Below are positions 22,857-35,171 of a DNA stretch of 64,000 nt, one piece after another. The notes under the pieces are model-generated. The model saw nothing but the letters and a program-made list of their open reading frames with translations. It was not told where the DNA came from and did no database searches. The stretch's first letter is position 1. Every line of letters begins with the position of its first letter. Origin of the DNA: Arctopsyche grandis (lineage: Eukaryota; Arthropoda; Insecta; Trichoptera; Hydropsychidae); NCBI RefSeq assembly GCF_051622035.1, contig NC_135360.1:26615206-26679205 (forward strand), written 5' to 3'. The translations under genes were made by a program, and so were the position numbers.

Positions 22857-25850
22857 TAGCTTTGTCGCCTTATCCAACTCATTACATATATGTATTTCGG
22901 AAACTTCTTACAAAGACAGATTTACTTTGTGCGAATTGAAAGCTTTATATTACATCTGAGCAATTTTTCGAACTAATCGATGGTCGGGTCATGCGTCAGT
23001 TCGGCGACCCGATTATAGTTATTTAACGAGAGGCCCATTAGATGTCGGGGGGGAGCCGTAATGACACGTGCGTTTGACAGCTTCCTCTATTAATTTCCCA
23101 CTAAAGCCGACGGTCATCCTCCAATGGCGTCGAAGCCTTCGCGGGTACACGCGAAACGCTAACAAGAAGCAATGGCCGAGATGGGGATGAGGGGGTCGGA
23201 AGTAAAATGGGGAGGTCGAGGGTATGAGGGATGTAATTATACCGAAGATTGATTATCCCGAAACCGTCCCGGCTGGACAATAATCACCCATGACTATACG
23301 AGTGGCATTCAATGTGGTAATATTGCTCCATAACCATCGACGCTTACCGCCATTATCATTACGAAGCATATAATTCAGATATAATCGAGTGTCGATATTG
23401 GCTAGCTGAGATCGAACGTGATTGATTGGAGTATTTTTCATTTTAGATACGGCAATGACTGTTTAATATGTAAACTTGTGGATCAAAGCAGTTAAAACCA
23501 CCAGGCAAGTGACAAACATGAAAAGTTAAAGCAAAAACCATATATGTATGTATGTATATTCCAGTAGTTAAACCGAATTTAGTTCATTATAGAGGAAAGA
23601 TTCATTCATTTTTACAAGATTTTTAAAAGCTTCACTTTTTAATTCAGTCATATTCCTGTCAAAAATTTGAGGTCTGATTTTGAACCACTTCCACTATTTA
23701 GATCGCTTTGATATTTTACCGACATACTAAGAATTGGTTGTTGACTAACATTGAAGTAAGCTAATGTCTCCGATATGAAGGAGTTTAATCATTAACGAAC
23801 TCATTAAAAAATACATTGAAATCTTGTGTCAGATCGAAGCATCGCTATAGCTATCCAAACGCAGCTTTCTACCGCCCCTTTGCAACTTAAAAACTTGATC
23901 TGTGGTAAAAGTTACTTTTTTTTCAAAACATCTGATACCACTTGTGGGAATCAATATTCAAAGTTAACATATTCTGTCGAAAGTTCGACAACTATCTAAT
24001 CTAATTGCTCAGTCAGTACAGTGTTTGTTTGCTCTACATAAAAAAAAATCCATGCATAAATCAAAATATTTATTAAATTTAGTTGTAATGTAATAGGTGT
24101 TCTTTGAGCGTGTATTAGATTCGTAAATGAGCCTTGAATATATTTACTAGAGTCTTATAAAATCGTAAACGAGTCCCAAAAAAAGTGGCAGTATTACACT
24201 TTAATGTAGGAGATCATACATTTGCATTTAAATTATTGTATTATACAAATCCCCCTTTCAATAAATGAAATTACTTTTTGATATTTCTAAAGCTTTGAAT
24301 GAAGCTCGAAATAAAAAAAACTAACAAATAGAGTATAACGTCAAATTATAGTCTAGATTGAAATGTGGAAAATATTTTCAGACGTTAAATAGGCGAAGTA
24401 ATAAAATTTTTTCGCAGACATTGCGAAATATGATACCTTATTAGCGATTTGTAAAAAGATAAGAAGCTTTGCGGGCAAACGACGTCTGGAAGGTCAACTA
24501 AAAGAGGAAAAAGAAAATAAAGTAAATAAAACCAAATTGGAAGAAACCCAACCCAACTCGATACTGGATCATTTGAGCGCGAATATTATATTTTTAATAA
24601 GGTCGAAAACGACTCGTCGAATTTGACAAACCTTGGGCTTTTGTTTCGGAACTCATTATCGGACTGATGATTAAAAAAAATGTTAAGAGAAAGGGACTTA
24701 TAGGAGCGTCGACAGAAGCGGTTTGATGAACTTTTTAATTGCGAGTATATAAATTTTTATATATAATAAAAATAACATAAAATAAATTCGGGCCAACGTT
24801 GAAATTCGAAATATATAATTAATTGCGCAAGAGCGACGAATTTTAGGTACAAAACCAGTAGGTATCAAAATACATATAATATCTATATGTACATATGACA
24901 TAAAAATCTGAGTACCAAATAATTGGATAGCAAGGATTATTACATACACAAACGTTGAGTAATCAATAATTACCTTAAAATTTTATATCGTCGTGTTTTG
25001 TTACGGAGTCCAAATTAAAACTATAGTTTTTTCATCATATAATCAATATCGAAACTATTGCGTTGTTGAGAATTAAAGTTTCATTTTAAACTGTTACATA
25101 TCTAGATTTTTCAACTATTTCGATATGTGAATGTATTTCTGAATATATGTTTGTAACAAAACGAAATTAAATGTAGGAAAATGACTTAAATGGTTCTAAA
25201 TGTTCAGCCAGTAATAAGACACGTGTGTCTGAGATGCATGCAAGAAGATTAATAATCCCAATTGCAGTCGTTGTAGATGTATTTAATTAAATTCTTGTGT
25301 GTTCGTACTTATGTATTATACATACAATGAGAATATCCAAACATACTAGTATGTTATTTGATTTTAACTCGAACATTTCAATAATGCGCCAACAAAGTCC
25401 ACATCTTAAATATAGCCAAGATAAACATAAAAAAATAATGAACAAGTAGCAAATCATTTGAAAGGCACTATCAAGACTTCTAATTGCTTATATAGATAAT
25501 TCGATAAGTATAAGTACATAATACATTTCAACAAAAACCAATTAATGTCGGTTGATGGCTTAAGTCGTCATCGCTATTCTTCTAAATTTCACCGACAAAG
25601 ACGAGATAATTCTCCATAATAGTATAAACGTATAAAATTCGCTAAAGTGTAATTTCATTTTAATTAATTCTTTTGTTAATTTGACTACACTTAGTGAGCG
25701 TCGCTAAGTTTCTAACAGATCTCTTTTTAAGAAAACATGTCCTCTTTTTTTTGACAAAACCTTTTTGTTTTTTCTATTTTGTCAAATATGCTAAAAATAT
25801 TATTTTTTCTTATTTAGCTGACGTTTAAACAATAATATATATATATACAT
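22857..25850. other. Non-coding stretch
   Basis: Positions 23010-23440 are of balanced composition (GAGAGGCCCATTAGATGTCGG; CCGACGGTCATCCTCCAATGG) and could be regulatory. No exon recognised. The rest is AT-rich. Confidence 0.4.
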
Positions 25851-25854
25851 TATC

Positions 25855-26420
25855 ATCATCTAAAGCCACTAACCATCTACTGCTGAATGAAGGCCTCTCC
25901 AGCACTCTTCCACTCGTCTCTGTTTTGCGCAACCCTCATCCATCTCACTCCACACATTTTTCTAATTTCACCTACCCATCTTCCCTGCGGTCTTCCTTTT
26001 ACCCTTTTGCATTCTCTCGGGTACCATTCTAGCACTTTTTTGTCCACCTTCCGTCCATTCTACTAGCCACGTGGCCCGCCCATTGCCATTTAAATCTCTG
26101 TATTCTATCCACTATGTTTACTACCCTTGTCATACTTTTCACCCACGTATTCCGCTTCCTGTCTTTCCTCGTTATGCCGAACATACAACGTTTCACACTT
26201 TTTTGAGTGCAATTGATTTTGTGTAACATCTTGGCGTACAATGTCCAAGTTTCACATTCATACGTCACCACTGGCAAAACGCAATGATGTTTTTCTTCAT
26301 GCAGTGGCTTTTTTTTAATTTAAAAACAACATTTATTCGTTCAAATGCAGTCTATCCTAATTTCATACGTCTCTTTATTTCTTCTTCTTTACTACTGAAC
26401 ATGTCTATTATTTGACCTAA
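25855..26420 (-). mobile_element. RTE-like LINE 3' fragment
   Basis: Minus-strand reading gives [34 protein letters not shown] and further upstream [22 protein letters not shown], the C-terminal region of RTE-type reverse transcriptase polyproteins. The same protein words occur in the larger plus-strand copy at 43.4-44.8 kb. The 3' end carries a short TCATCATC-type microsatellite, as RTE elements do. It is a 3' fragment with frame breaks. Confidence 0.78.
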
Positions 26421-27378
26421 ATAAAATATACATATAATCTTGTTTAATTTGGAGCGTTCGGATTGCGTGGTTCTAGACTTGTCAAAAAATGCTTCCTTCA
26501 TGAACAGTGCAAAACCGTAGTTTATTTCATGAAATGAGCAAAGTACATAGATAGTGACACCTCCTGAGATTTTTTTAACAAAACTAAATGACACTTTTCG
26601 CTCGGTGGGCCTGGTTCTATACTTGAATATAATTTGTCATCAATTTTGAATAAGATTAATAAATTTTTGTTTACAGCTACTTGGACATGGATGTATGTAA
26701 TAAAACCAAAACATTTTAAATTGAAAAATCTAAGACAATAATTTATTTCATAATAATTAATTAAAAGTTGAGATACATCGTAACATTTGAATTAAAAGTA
26801 GATATATTGGAAAATATTTCTGGAATGATAACTATTAAAAAAATATGAAATTCGAAGTCCCGAAACATCATATCGTTAATTTCATCATAAGCAATACGGA
26901 GAAGCAAAAGAAATATGAAATATAATAATCATCTTTTGATCTGGGTTCCAATACAGTACATAGGTACTAGTCGCGTACCCGAGAGGGTTGGCAAGGGCGA
27001 CCCATTAAATTAATATCATATTACTTTGAGATTTTTCCACAAGCAAAAAAAATTAAATAAAAAGAAAGAAATGAAAGCACAAAGAAATCCTTCGGGCCGA
27101 TAATTAATCAATCGCGAGACGTAATTGCTCGTCTCAAAAGGCCTCGTCGAGATTTCGATGGTCTCTCCTGCAGGGGATGCTGGAATGATCAAACCGAAAT
27201 TAATGGCATAACATTTCTCAGGAGATACGGGGGTAGAAAGTGAGGGGGTCCGTTGAACATTCGCAGCGCCATTAGTCTTGCTAAAATATTATAATTACAT
27301 ACACACACACGCACACACAAATATATTCAAACGCATTTCTGATCTCTATTGAATAATTCACAACGTTGTATAAAACGC

Positions 27379-27434
<56 letters not shown>

Positions 27435-28185
27435 AACGCTTGGTTCGGAAATTATCTCACAAAAATAAATTGAACGGTATTTGTATACGGAACGTACAAA
27501 ATCCAGATGCCCGATAGGATAATATTACACGCAACATTTTTTTCTAAACCGACTGCCTCTATGGTAGGAAAAAATTCCTGTGTATATAAACTGCCCAATC
27601 CTTTATCAAGGACTTTGCAGGTGTTTCTTTCGATACCAAGGTCTCCCCTAGTAAGTCAAACAAACAAAAAGGAATTATTTATGGGTGCATTATGCACCTG
27701 TCACCTTTTCATATTAACGATGTCCCCCAAACACCATTATTATAATAATAACGAGAAACTGTATTTTATACGTACACTTATTCGAGCATATGCAATTTGC
27801 AAAAATGTCGAATTCATTATCGAAAATTGAAATACAATTTTTAGTTTATTTTATCATGTGTACTTGTTATACTCAAACGTTTTTTACTTCAAAAAAACGA
27901 AAGCATGTACATATGCATGGATATTATTTTGCACTGACAGTTATGGAGATCGCTCCGTGATTTATGTAGAAAAAATCACTCCGTGAAAAACTGTAGATTT
28001 GCATAACGGACAAATAAAAAAACCTATGTTTTTTTTGTACGTACATACATATATTAGAAGAAGAAAACCAAACTTTATCATTCAAGAGTCTGATCAATTT
28101 TAATTTAAAATACATTATATTTATTTAAATTGTATTTGGAATAAATTTGAATCAAAACTTTTTACATAAATATAATATGTTATTT
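26421..28185. other. Non-coding stretch with TA microsatellite
   Basis: Positions 27085-27270 are of balanced composition (GGCCGATAATTAATCAATCGCGAG; CTCCTGCAGGGGATGC) and may be regulatory. A (TA)n tract lies at 27382-27430. A 107-codon ORF at 27507 shows no family match. Confidence 0.4.
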
Positions 28186-28553
28186 AGCCAGCAGTATACA
28201 AACTCGGTGGTTGCGTTAATAATGCTAACCACCGAGAGGTTCCCGGGTTCAAGCCTGGGTTGACCTCGATTGAAAAGAGTTTATTCCGAGTATTTCTGTA
28301 GTACTGCTGGTCAGACTTGGATATTTGTGACTTCAAGTCGATCGTTTCCTATCAGGGTTTGCCGATTTATCTGATTTCTTTGTTGAAACGGTTCCTCATA
28401 AAATTGGCAAAAACCACCCTGCCCACTATATCACCACTATTTGAATATGATTTCAAATTTATAATCTTTAAATTCATATATAGGTATGTAGCTAAGTACC
28501 GGGTGTCGCTCAGAGGCAACTCATAGTATCATGGAAAAATATAAATAAAAAAA
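28186..28553 (+). mobile_element. tRNA-derived SINE, copy 8 (alternative tail)
   Basis: Head CCAGCAGTATACAAACTCGGTGG and B-box GGGTTCAAGCC with the standard body, but the 3' end is ..TCATAGTATCATGGAAAAATATAAATAAA, as in the copy at 14.3 kb rather than the GGAAGG hairpin. Confidence 0.78.
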
Positions 28554-29762
28554 GCATTCGAAGTCGTTCGAAGATCCCTGAAAAGGACTAGTCGCCATTC
28601 CATAAGATGAAATCTACTGGACTACTGGACTGGCAATATGATTCCCGTCTACGGTCAGGCCTGATAAAGCTTATATAAACTATGGGGACTTAATCTCCGA
28701 TGAAGCTTGCTATAATCAGATGGCTAACTATAAAACACAAAACTAACGATCAATAGAAAGCGCAAAATGAAAGGCTATCCATATTTTTATTACTACTGTA
28801 CCTATGACGTGTATAATACACCAGCACTAGATATAATCACGATCACGATTAATAAACAGAGCAAAACTGTGCTGGATTACAGACCAGAGGCGATGCTATA
28901 ATATGTACAGCTATAGGTACTATATAACTTCCTCCACAAAACGATAACATCACCAAAGCAGTACGTGACTAGTGGAGATTTGCAATAGATTACATAAAAT
29001 ACAATAAAACTTACATAACATATCAATCACGGGCGAAGAGAATCACCGAATCAACGACTAGCACTTACACCGGCGTTGACAATCGATTTTATTCGGCATC
29101 ATCTCTATCAAATTACGTCGTATGTTATTCGATATTGTTCTGGAACACAAAGGCGAGGCCTCGTGCACTATACATATTATATACGTACATATGTACCTAC
29201 ACTTTTGTCATCAATCTCTCCGGGTAGGTTAATACTGTCTCGACCCAGATGCAGATGATGAATAGTCGTCGGTTTCATAAGTTGAAAGAGAGATGCCTTG
29301 CAACGGTCTCGAAGTTTATTCACCGAACAATTCTGACCGCAAATTTGTGACCATCCAGTTCTCTGGCATAAGTGCGGTCGCACCGAATACGTTCCGTACA
29401 AATTCTTTCGCCGGTTTTCCCCGGTTTAGACCGAAAATAAACTCTAGTTGTTTGTAAATTTTACACAGAATGCAAGCGAACATACCGCGACCGGACCGGA
29501 CCGACCGACCGTTTTTCTTCAAAGCGATAATTTTAATTCGCCCTTTGCCAACTATCGAGAAAACTATGCTCAAGTACTAACACGCTTCCGTACTATGTAA
29601 ATTCGATCAATTTCTCTTTGCGCTCTTGGGTCTTCCTCGGTTCGCCATTTTTCTCGACTATAGAAATTCATTAAGTTTCAACTCACATCGATTGTATAAT
29701 ACATATAAATATACTTAAAATATATATAAAAATTGTATACATACATACATATGTACATATAT
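28554..29762. other. Non-coding stretch
   Basis: No exon recognised. Positions 29290-29580 are richer, with a GACCGGACCGGACCGACCGACCG run. A minus-strand ORF there (29316-29573) has plausible composition but no identifiable domain and no clear splice context. Confidence 0.35.
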
Positions 29763-30622
29763 GCTTAATTTTGAGACCTGAATACTGAAACACTTCTTTT
29801 GTGTATTTATTGTGTTGAATTAGATTTTATATCAGGTATGTTGAATTATTCTCTTCACATTTAGATGTAACATCATTTATCTTACCAAAATTGGTAAATG
29901 TGTTATTTTTATATGAACTTTATAATAAAATCTTTTTTTTTTTAATATATCTTTATTAAAATTTGAAAAAAATCACATATTTTGTGCAAAACTTCCAGAA
30001 ATAAATAGAGATCAATGTTGTAGTAAATAGCTTTTTCTTAAATAATTTTTCAAGTGTAAAAAAATCGATCTTCCACGTTAAATACGTAGATGGATTTTTA
30101 TTACTACTTTGCTTTTTATCTTAACACTAGTGTTGTACCCGTTGATACTTCAACGGGTGGTTTCGGAAAAGGAATCGATTATCTGCTTAATTTTGAGTCC
30201 TGAATACTGAAACACTTACATATATTGTGTATTTATTGAGTTGGATTAGATTTTATATCAGATATGTTGAATTTTTCTCTTAATATTTAGATGTAACATC
30301 ATTTATTTTACCTAAATTGGTAAAATTTCTTAAATATTAAATGTGATGTAATTTTATATGAACTTTATAATATAATCTTTTTAAAAAAAATATATCTTTA
30401 TTAAAATTTTAAAAATGACACAGATTTTTTTGGGAAACTTCCAGGAATATATATAGATCGAAGTTATAAGTAAAAGCTTTTTCTTAAATAGTTATGCAAT
30501 TGTAAAAAAAATCGATCGTCCACGTTAAATACGTCGATGGATTTTTACTGCGTTTCTTTTCATCTAACACTAGTGTTGTGTCCGTTGATATTTGAACGGG
30601 TGGTTTCGGAAAAGGAATTAAT
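29763..30622. repeat. Direct tandem duplication, two units of about 430 bp
   Basis: Unit 1 (29763-30184) and unit 2 (30185-30622) both start GCTTAATTTTGAG.CCTGAATACTGAAACACTT and end ..ACGGGTGGTTTCGGAAAAGGAATT/C. The offset between matching points is 422 nt. Internal order is kept, with small indels in A/T runs. Near the end of unit 1 is a perfect hairpin CCCGTTGA-TACT-TCAACGGG; in unit 2 it is imperfect. The units have diverged noticeably, so the duplication is not recent. Confidence 0.85.
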
Positions 30623-33420
30623 ACATGAATTACATAAAATAAAGTTACATGTACAGAAATCGTCATCGGAATTGGAACCGTAATCAAAATCGTTATAATA
30701 GCTCCTGATAATTCTTAAATTTGTTATTTGAAATCTCCATACTTGTCGATGCACTCACCACATACCAAAATACATCCTTCCTTCCTTTCTATATACATAT
30801 ATAAATATTTTTATTATTATATTTTAAAATCATCTTGACAATGATGGACAACGGTGAGGCATTAATCCCATATTTGCACGTACAGATGAACTTTGATCGA
30901 CTCGGCCCGGTCTATTCTTCGCGCGTTCCATTGACGCATCCAGCTTTATCTGTTTCTGCTAAAAGTTCAGAGTTAAACCACAATTGCATCTTTTCTTTGT
31001 TCTTAAATCCTTTTTTTATGCGTTCGGGTCCGAAAAAGTGCCGTTACATCACAACACAGCAAAGGTTGTTTTTTGGGAATTCGTCGTAATTACTTTAACG
31101 CGGCTATTTTCGTTTAATACAATCAAGATTATAATAATAACGAATAATTTCCGTACATAGACTCATCCCACATACGAGAAACATATAAAAGATATCATAT
31201 TACACGTGTAGCGTATGTCGGAGGTCACACAGCACACACACAGGGTTTTCAACACTGGGAATGTAAAATTTGAAATTAAAATACACATTATGATAGATAC
31301 TGGACGGCATCAGATTACATAACGAGTATAAAAATTCCAATGCTGAACAAACAAACACACACGATGGCATTATAATAGAGATATCGTCATATTTCTGCAT
31401 GGCGATTGTATCATTTACTTGTTTTTCCAGTACAGTGATTTTTTCACATATGAAATAAAGCAACCATGTATTTGTGTGAATTTTTTCCGTTTTGCATTTC
31501 GATTCTGTATCAGACAGCCCTGGATCGGGGAGAGCACATTCATAAGTGGACAAAGTTGCGTGGGACGAAGAAGAATGGCTACGTTGAAGAATTATCATAA
31601 TATAGTAACACGATCGCGTTCCAGTGTGAGTCTGAGTATGAAAAGACCACCACTAAGCTCGGAAGAACTCTTCAGCTAAACACCGGTAGCCGATACAGAA
31701 CCAGATCCGAGTAAAATACTGCTGTGAATGACTCATCGTATGTACCAGCCGGTCCGGAGTGCTCCAGGCAGACAAAGTCATAAAAAACCACAACGTAAAA
31801 TACCGTCTCATGGGATTTTTTCTGAGTGCATATATGTATGTACATATATATTCGAAGCGAGCTATCTATTCGTCTGATGCGCTCAAAGAGGTGAATTTCT
31901 CTTCAATATTTCAATCGTAGTCTATTTCTTTGTGGAGTGTGTCTTTATTTCGCTCTCGCGTTCAATGTTTTCATCAGCCTCATTTGAAACTGTTCAAAGG
32001 GGAACACAGTCGATTGTGTAGAAAATCCTTTAAGTGCGTTTTTAAAATGCATGTCCCGACGTTTTGAACGTGCTCGCTTGCATTTAGAATTCATTGCGGC
32101 GAGACCGGCTTTCGATAAATCTGGCTGGGCGATTTTTTTGCAATAAAAACGACCCAGATACAATAAAATAGTCGGAATTTAATCCGACTCCTGCCAAAGG
32201 GGAGGAAAATTGTCCGGCAAATTAATATGAACACGGTCAGGCGAATTTCGGGTACGGTGACTTTTGTTTGACTATTGGAGTTGAATTGATTTTGACAAAC
32301 GACAAGATCAAAGAAAATACAAACAAAACCGTTGCTCCGTCGCAACCCGCTCCTAAACGGAATCTGATAATTAGTTAATTTTGGAATTTTAATTCAACAC
32401 TAGAAATAAGACATTCTCGGAAGGAATATCTATTAATTTCGGCACGCCTTCACGATTATAATAAAATAAATTGAGCAATGGTAAAAAAAAAAATTCAAAT
32501 ATATTCTTTCATGAAATATACGTACATATACATATATGTACGTCAAGTTGAATTAGACGATCTTGCGCAAAATTGGGAAAAATGCTATAATTTTAATAAA
32601 AAAAATCTAATCCCGTTGAACAAGTAATGGACGTACTTAGCTTATTTTTATTACGACATAAAAGGTTTGAATTCAAATAAAATAAGTGCTTCTTTTTATT
32701 AAACATAATTTTTGGCCTTTGCTATTAAATCCATTTTAAATTATCATCGACAAACATCTTTGATGTGGGAAATCTGAAACATAATATAAAAAAGGACAAA
32801 AGTAATAAAAACAAAAACGTGATTTTTAAACCGCGTCGATTTTATTCAAAACAAATGAACGGTCATTAAAAAAATATATAATGAAAAGTTTCCGAAGTGA
32901 ACAAAATAAAATCGATTTTTAACAAGGCATTTTTCATATGTTTCGCTAATGATTCATGCGAAATTCCTACATTCTTTCGATCGTTTTGAAACTTTGCCAT
33001 TTTGCGCGGTTTGATCGACGATAGATATTTAAATCAATTACGCCAAAACGATGCGGAAAAATAATCTTAAGACAATTTTAAAAAAGCAAAAATCATGGAG
33101 ATCTTGTTTTATGTTTACTCGTCGAATAATTCAAATTTCATCTAAACGTAAATTGAATTTCAGAAAATTCAAATTCAAAACAAATGCATAATAGTTTTAA
33201 GAAATTAATTCAAATTCAAAGTTGCATTTGTTTACCGCCCATCGACTATGTGATTGGTTTAAATTTGCGCGTGAAAATAAAAATGGACATGGTGGGGTGG
33301 AAAGGGGAGGGATTTAGCGGGCGATTTGAACGCGAATTGAAAGGAGCAAAACGACAATCGATGGCGGAAATGACAGTTGGGGGGTTGAACGGCAAACGTC
33401 AACGGCCAAAGGGGCGTAGC
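30623..33420. other. Non-coding stretch left of the GC-rich promoter
   Basis: No coding exon recognised. A 132-codon minus-strand ORF at 31200 has no family signature. Positions 32920-33075 match the arms of the long inverted repeat at 46.97-47.78 kb (AAACTTTGCCATTTTGCGCGG and following), so a single arm of that repeat family sits here. Confidence 0.45.
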
Positions 33421-34060
33421 AGGGGGTGTCGGGGGGTGGGGAAGAAGGGGAGGGGAGGGGAGGGGAGGGGAGGGAGGGGTGTGCGGGTGCGGTAGTTACC
33501 TGTTGTGCGACGGAGATGAGCAGCAGCAGCGGCACCAGCAAATACATGACGGCGAACGAAGAGGACGAAGAAGAGGCTCCTGCCGATCGAACTCGAGCCG
33601 CCACCATCGGAGTCGAGCTGAGGGAGGGCGAAGGGCGAGGGGCGAGGGGCGAGGGGCGAGGGGCGAGCGGCCAGGGGCGTCCACCCACCGAGCGAACCGC
33701 CGAACGCTAACCGTCTGCCTTCGGGGACTGGAAACGACTGTTGGAAACGCGAACGCGCTGATGCAGACGCAGACGCAGACGCAGACGCAAACACTTGACT
33801 CAGCTCGGCCGCCGTCGCCACACTGCCGCTCCGCAACTCGCCACTCTGACGGCCCGAACATGAGACGCGCCGCTACACTCGGCGCATGCGCTCTCCCTCG
33901 CACACACCTACACCACTATACTGGCGACTGCGACTGCGACTACGACTACGACTACGACTACGGCTACACAGCGACACGCGACACCCATACACGCTGCGAC
34001 GATACCTATGTACACACATAAGCCCTGTACTCTGTGCTCTGTACTCGGTACTCACTACTC
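33421..34060 (-). promoter_or_regulatory. GC-rich CpG island-like region, probable promoter of a secreted-protein gene
   Basis: This is one of two strongly GC-rich segments in an otherwise AT-rich window. It contains low-complexity runs: GGGGA units (about 33443-33478), GGGGCGA units (33637-33667), GCAGAC units (33760-33790), and CTGCGA/TACGAC units (33925-33962). These runs create many overlapping ORFs in all frames, which I regard as artefacts apart from the signal-peptide exon at 33500-33547. Its position just upstream of that exon on the minus strand supports a promoter or 5' UTR role. Confidence 0.5.
33500..33547 (-). CDS. Probable first coding exon: signal peptide of a secreted or membrane protein
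   Basis: Reading the minus strand from the ATG at 33547, the exon encodes MYLLVPLLLLISVAQQ and stops exactly at CAG|GTAACT, a good splice donor (GT = complement of 33498-33499). The 16 residues form a classic signal-peptide core: a short N-terminus, a run of ten hydrophobic residues, then small residues and QQ before the junction. It is in phase 0. The frame stays open upstream to 33686, but that part is a translation of low-complexity GC-rich DNA. I could not find downstream exons in the 33 kb to the left. The arrangement (tiny signal exon, very long first intron) is common in neuronal IgSF and other surface-protein genes, but the family is unknown. Confidence 0.55.
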
Positions 34061-34537
34061 TCTACATCTACACTTGTCCTACGCCTATAAACCGTCAAAA
34101 CCCATAAGTGCCTGACGCCTGAATGTCTATACGTGATCATTTCAATTCCGATTGGGATTCGTCACATTGCGGGTGACTCATAGCGAGCCGATTTTCCCCA
34201 TGAGATTCTAATAAGAATCTGTGAAAATTCCGTTTGTATAATGGATAGATCGTCCACTATGAGATTCGGTATTTGGAAATGTTCTTCGATTAAGAATTGT
34301 AAGCTTTTTATCCTACTATGCTTTTTACCCTACTATGCTTTTTACCCTACTATACTATTACCCTACTATGCTGTATAAATCAGTAGTAAAACAAACCTAA
34401 AATGTAAGTATTGTGAACAATAAAATGCATCGTCTTCGTTTGATTCATATATTCTACTCATATATTAAACTTCCTTCAATTTTTTCTATCCTTTAAGACA
34501 CCATGCTCTTTTTCTACATATTTTTTTTCAATATTGA
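34061..34537. repeat. Short tandem repeats of a 17-nt unit in non-coding DNA
   Basis: Positions about 34303-34371 hold four units of CTTTTTACCCTACTATG with small changes (first unit TATCC, fourth shortened). The surrounding sequence is AT-rich without exons. Confidence 0.7.
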
Positions 34538-35171
34538 TTAACCCTTTGAGTACTGACGTCTTTTCTGTTGAAAGCCCGTCACGCTGAAAATTTCGCCAAC
34601 ATTTCCAACTAGAATTATTTAGAAATCCAATAGAAAGCAGGTATAAAAATTGTAGCTATTCCAAACAAATCCTAGATAACTACCACCGAGGATTTCGAGT
34701 TTTGTAAAGGTGTATTTAGTATCTCTAATACATCTTGCAACAATATAAAATAAACAAAAGAAGTCTATTCATTAATGTATTTTTCCAAAACTAATTCCAT
34801 CTTCTTCGTTGTTGTTAAAATATAATGCTCACAATCTAAATTCCAAGCCACAATCTAAAATACTCAACAGTTAGGGATTTCCATCGGGTAATTCTGCTAT
34901 GGTTATAAATTCTGAAATTCTGGTGTAAACCAGTTTTTACTAACCTCTTCTTAGTTCAGAATCGATTTTGTTATAAACGTTGGAAAATGAATGACATAGA
35001 TTACACGACCCATGTTCAATGTATTTTTTTTCAACTGCCTGGAAAGGCTTAGCGGGTAGTATTCTTGTTTACTTTGTAAATGTTCAATATACAACGCCTA
35101 TCGGCGTTTTACAGACGCATGGACTTGTCAGCAAAACGCCGATCGGCATTGGTCAGCATTCAAAGGGTTAA
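34538..35171. mobile_element. piggyBac-like MITE flanked by TTAA, CCCTTTGA family, copy 1
   Basis: TTAA (34538-34541) precedes CCCTTTGAGTACTGAC; the right end ..GTCAGCATTCAAAGGG is followed by TTAA (35168-35171). The two ends are inverted repeats of about 16 bp. The exact TTAA duplication is diagnostic of piggyBac-type transposition. The element is 626 bp with no transposase, but its interior matches the copy at 56.8 kb (GTAATGCTCACAATCTAAA-like words, TTAGCGGGTAGTATTCTTG, ACGCCTATCGGCGTTTT). An internal ACGCCTATCGGCGT palindrome lies close to the right end. Confidence 0.88.

Noticed and set aside
29316-29573. 85-codon minus-strand ORF with protein-like composition
   Set aside because: Considered as an exon of the putative secreted-protein gene, but no acceptor/donor pair in the right phase and no domain.
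31200-31598. 132-codon minus-strand ORF
   Set aside because: No recognisable domain and no supporting splice or start context; length is within what chance gives in a 64-kb window.
33184-34107. Many overlapping ORFs of up to 180 codons on both strands
   Set aside because: GC-rich low-complexity DNA lacks stop codons in all frames. Only the signal-peptide exon at 33500-33547 has both composition and a splice signal in its favour.
34303-34371. CRISPR-like array
   Set aside because: Direct repeats without unique spacers, in a eukaryotic context.
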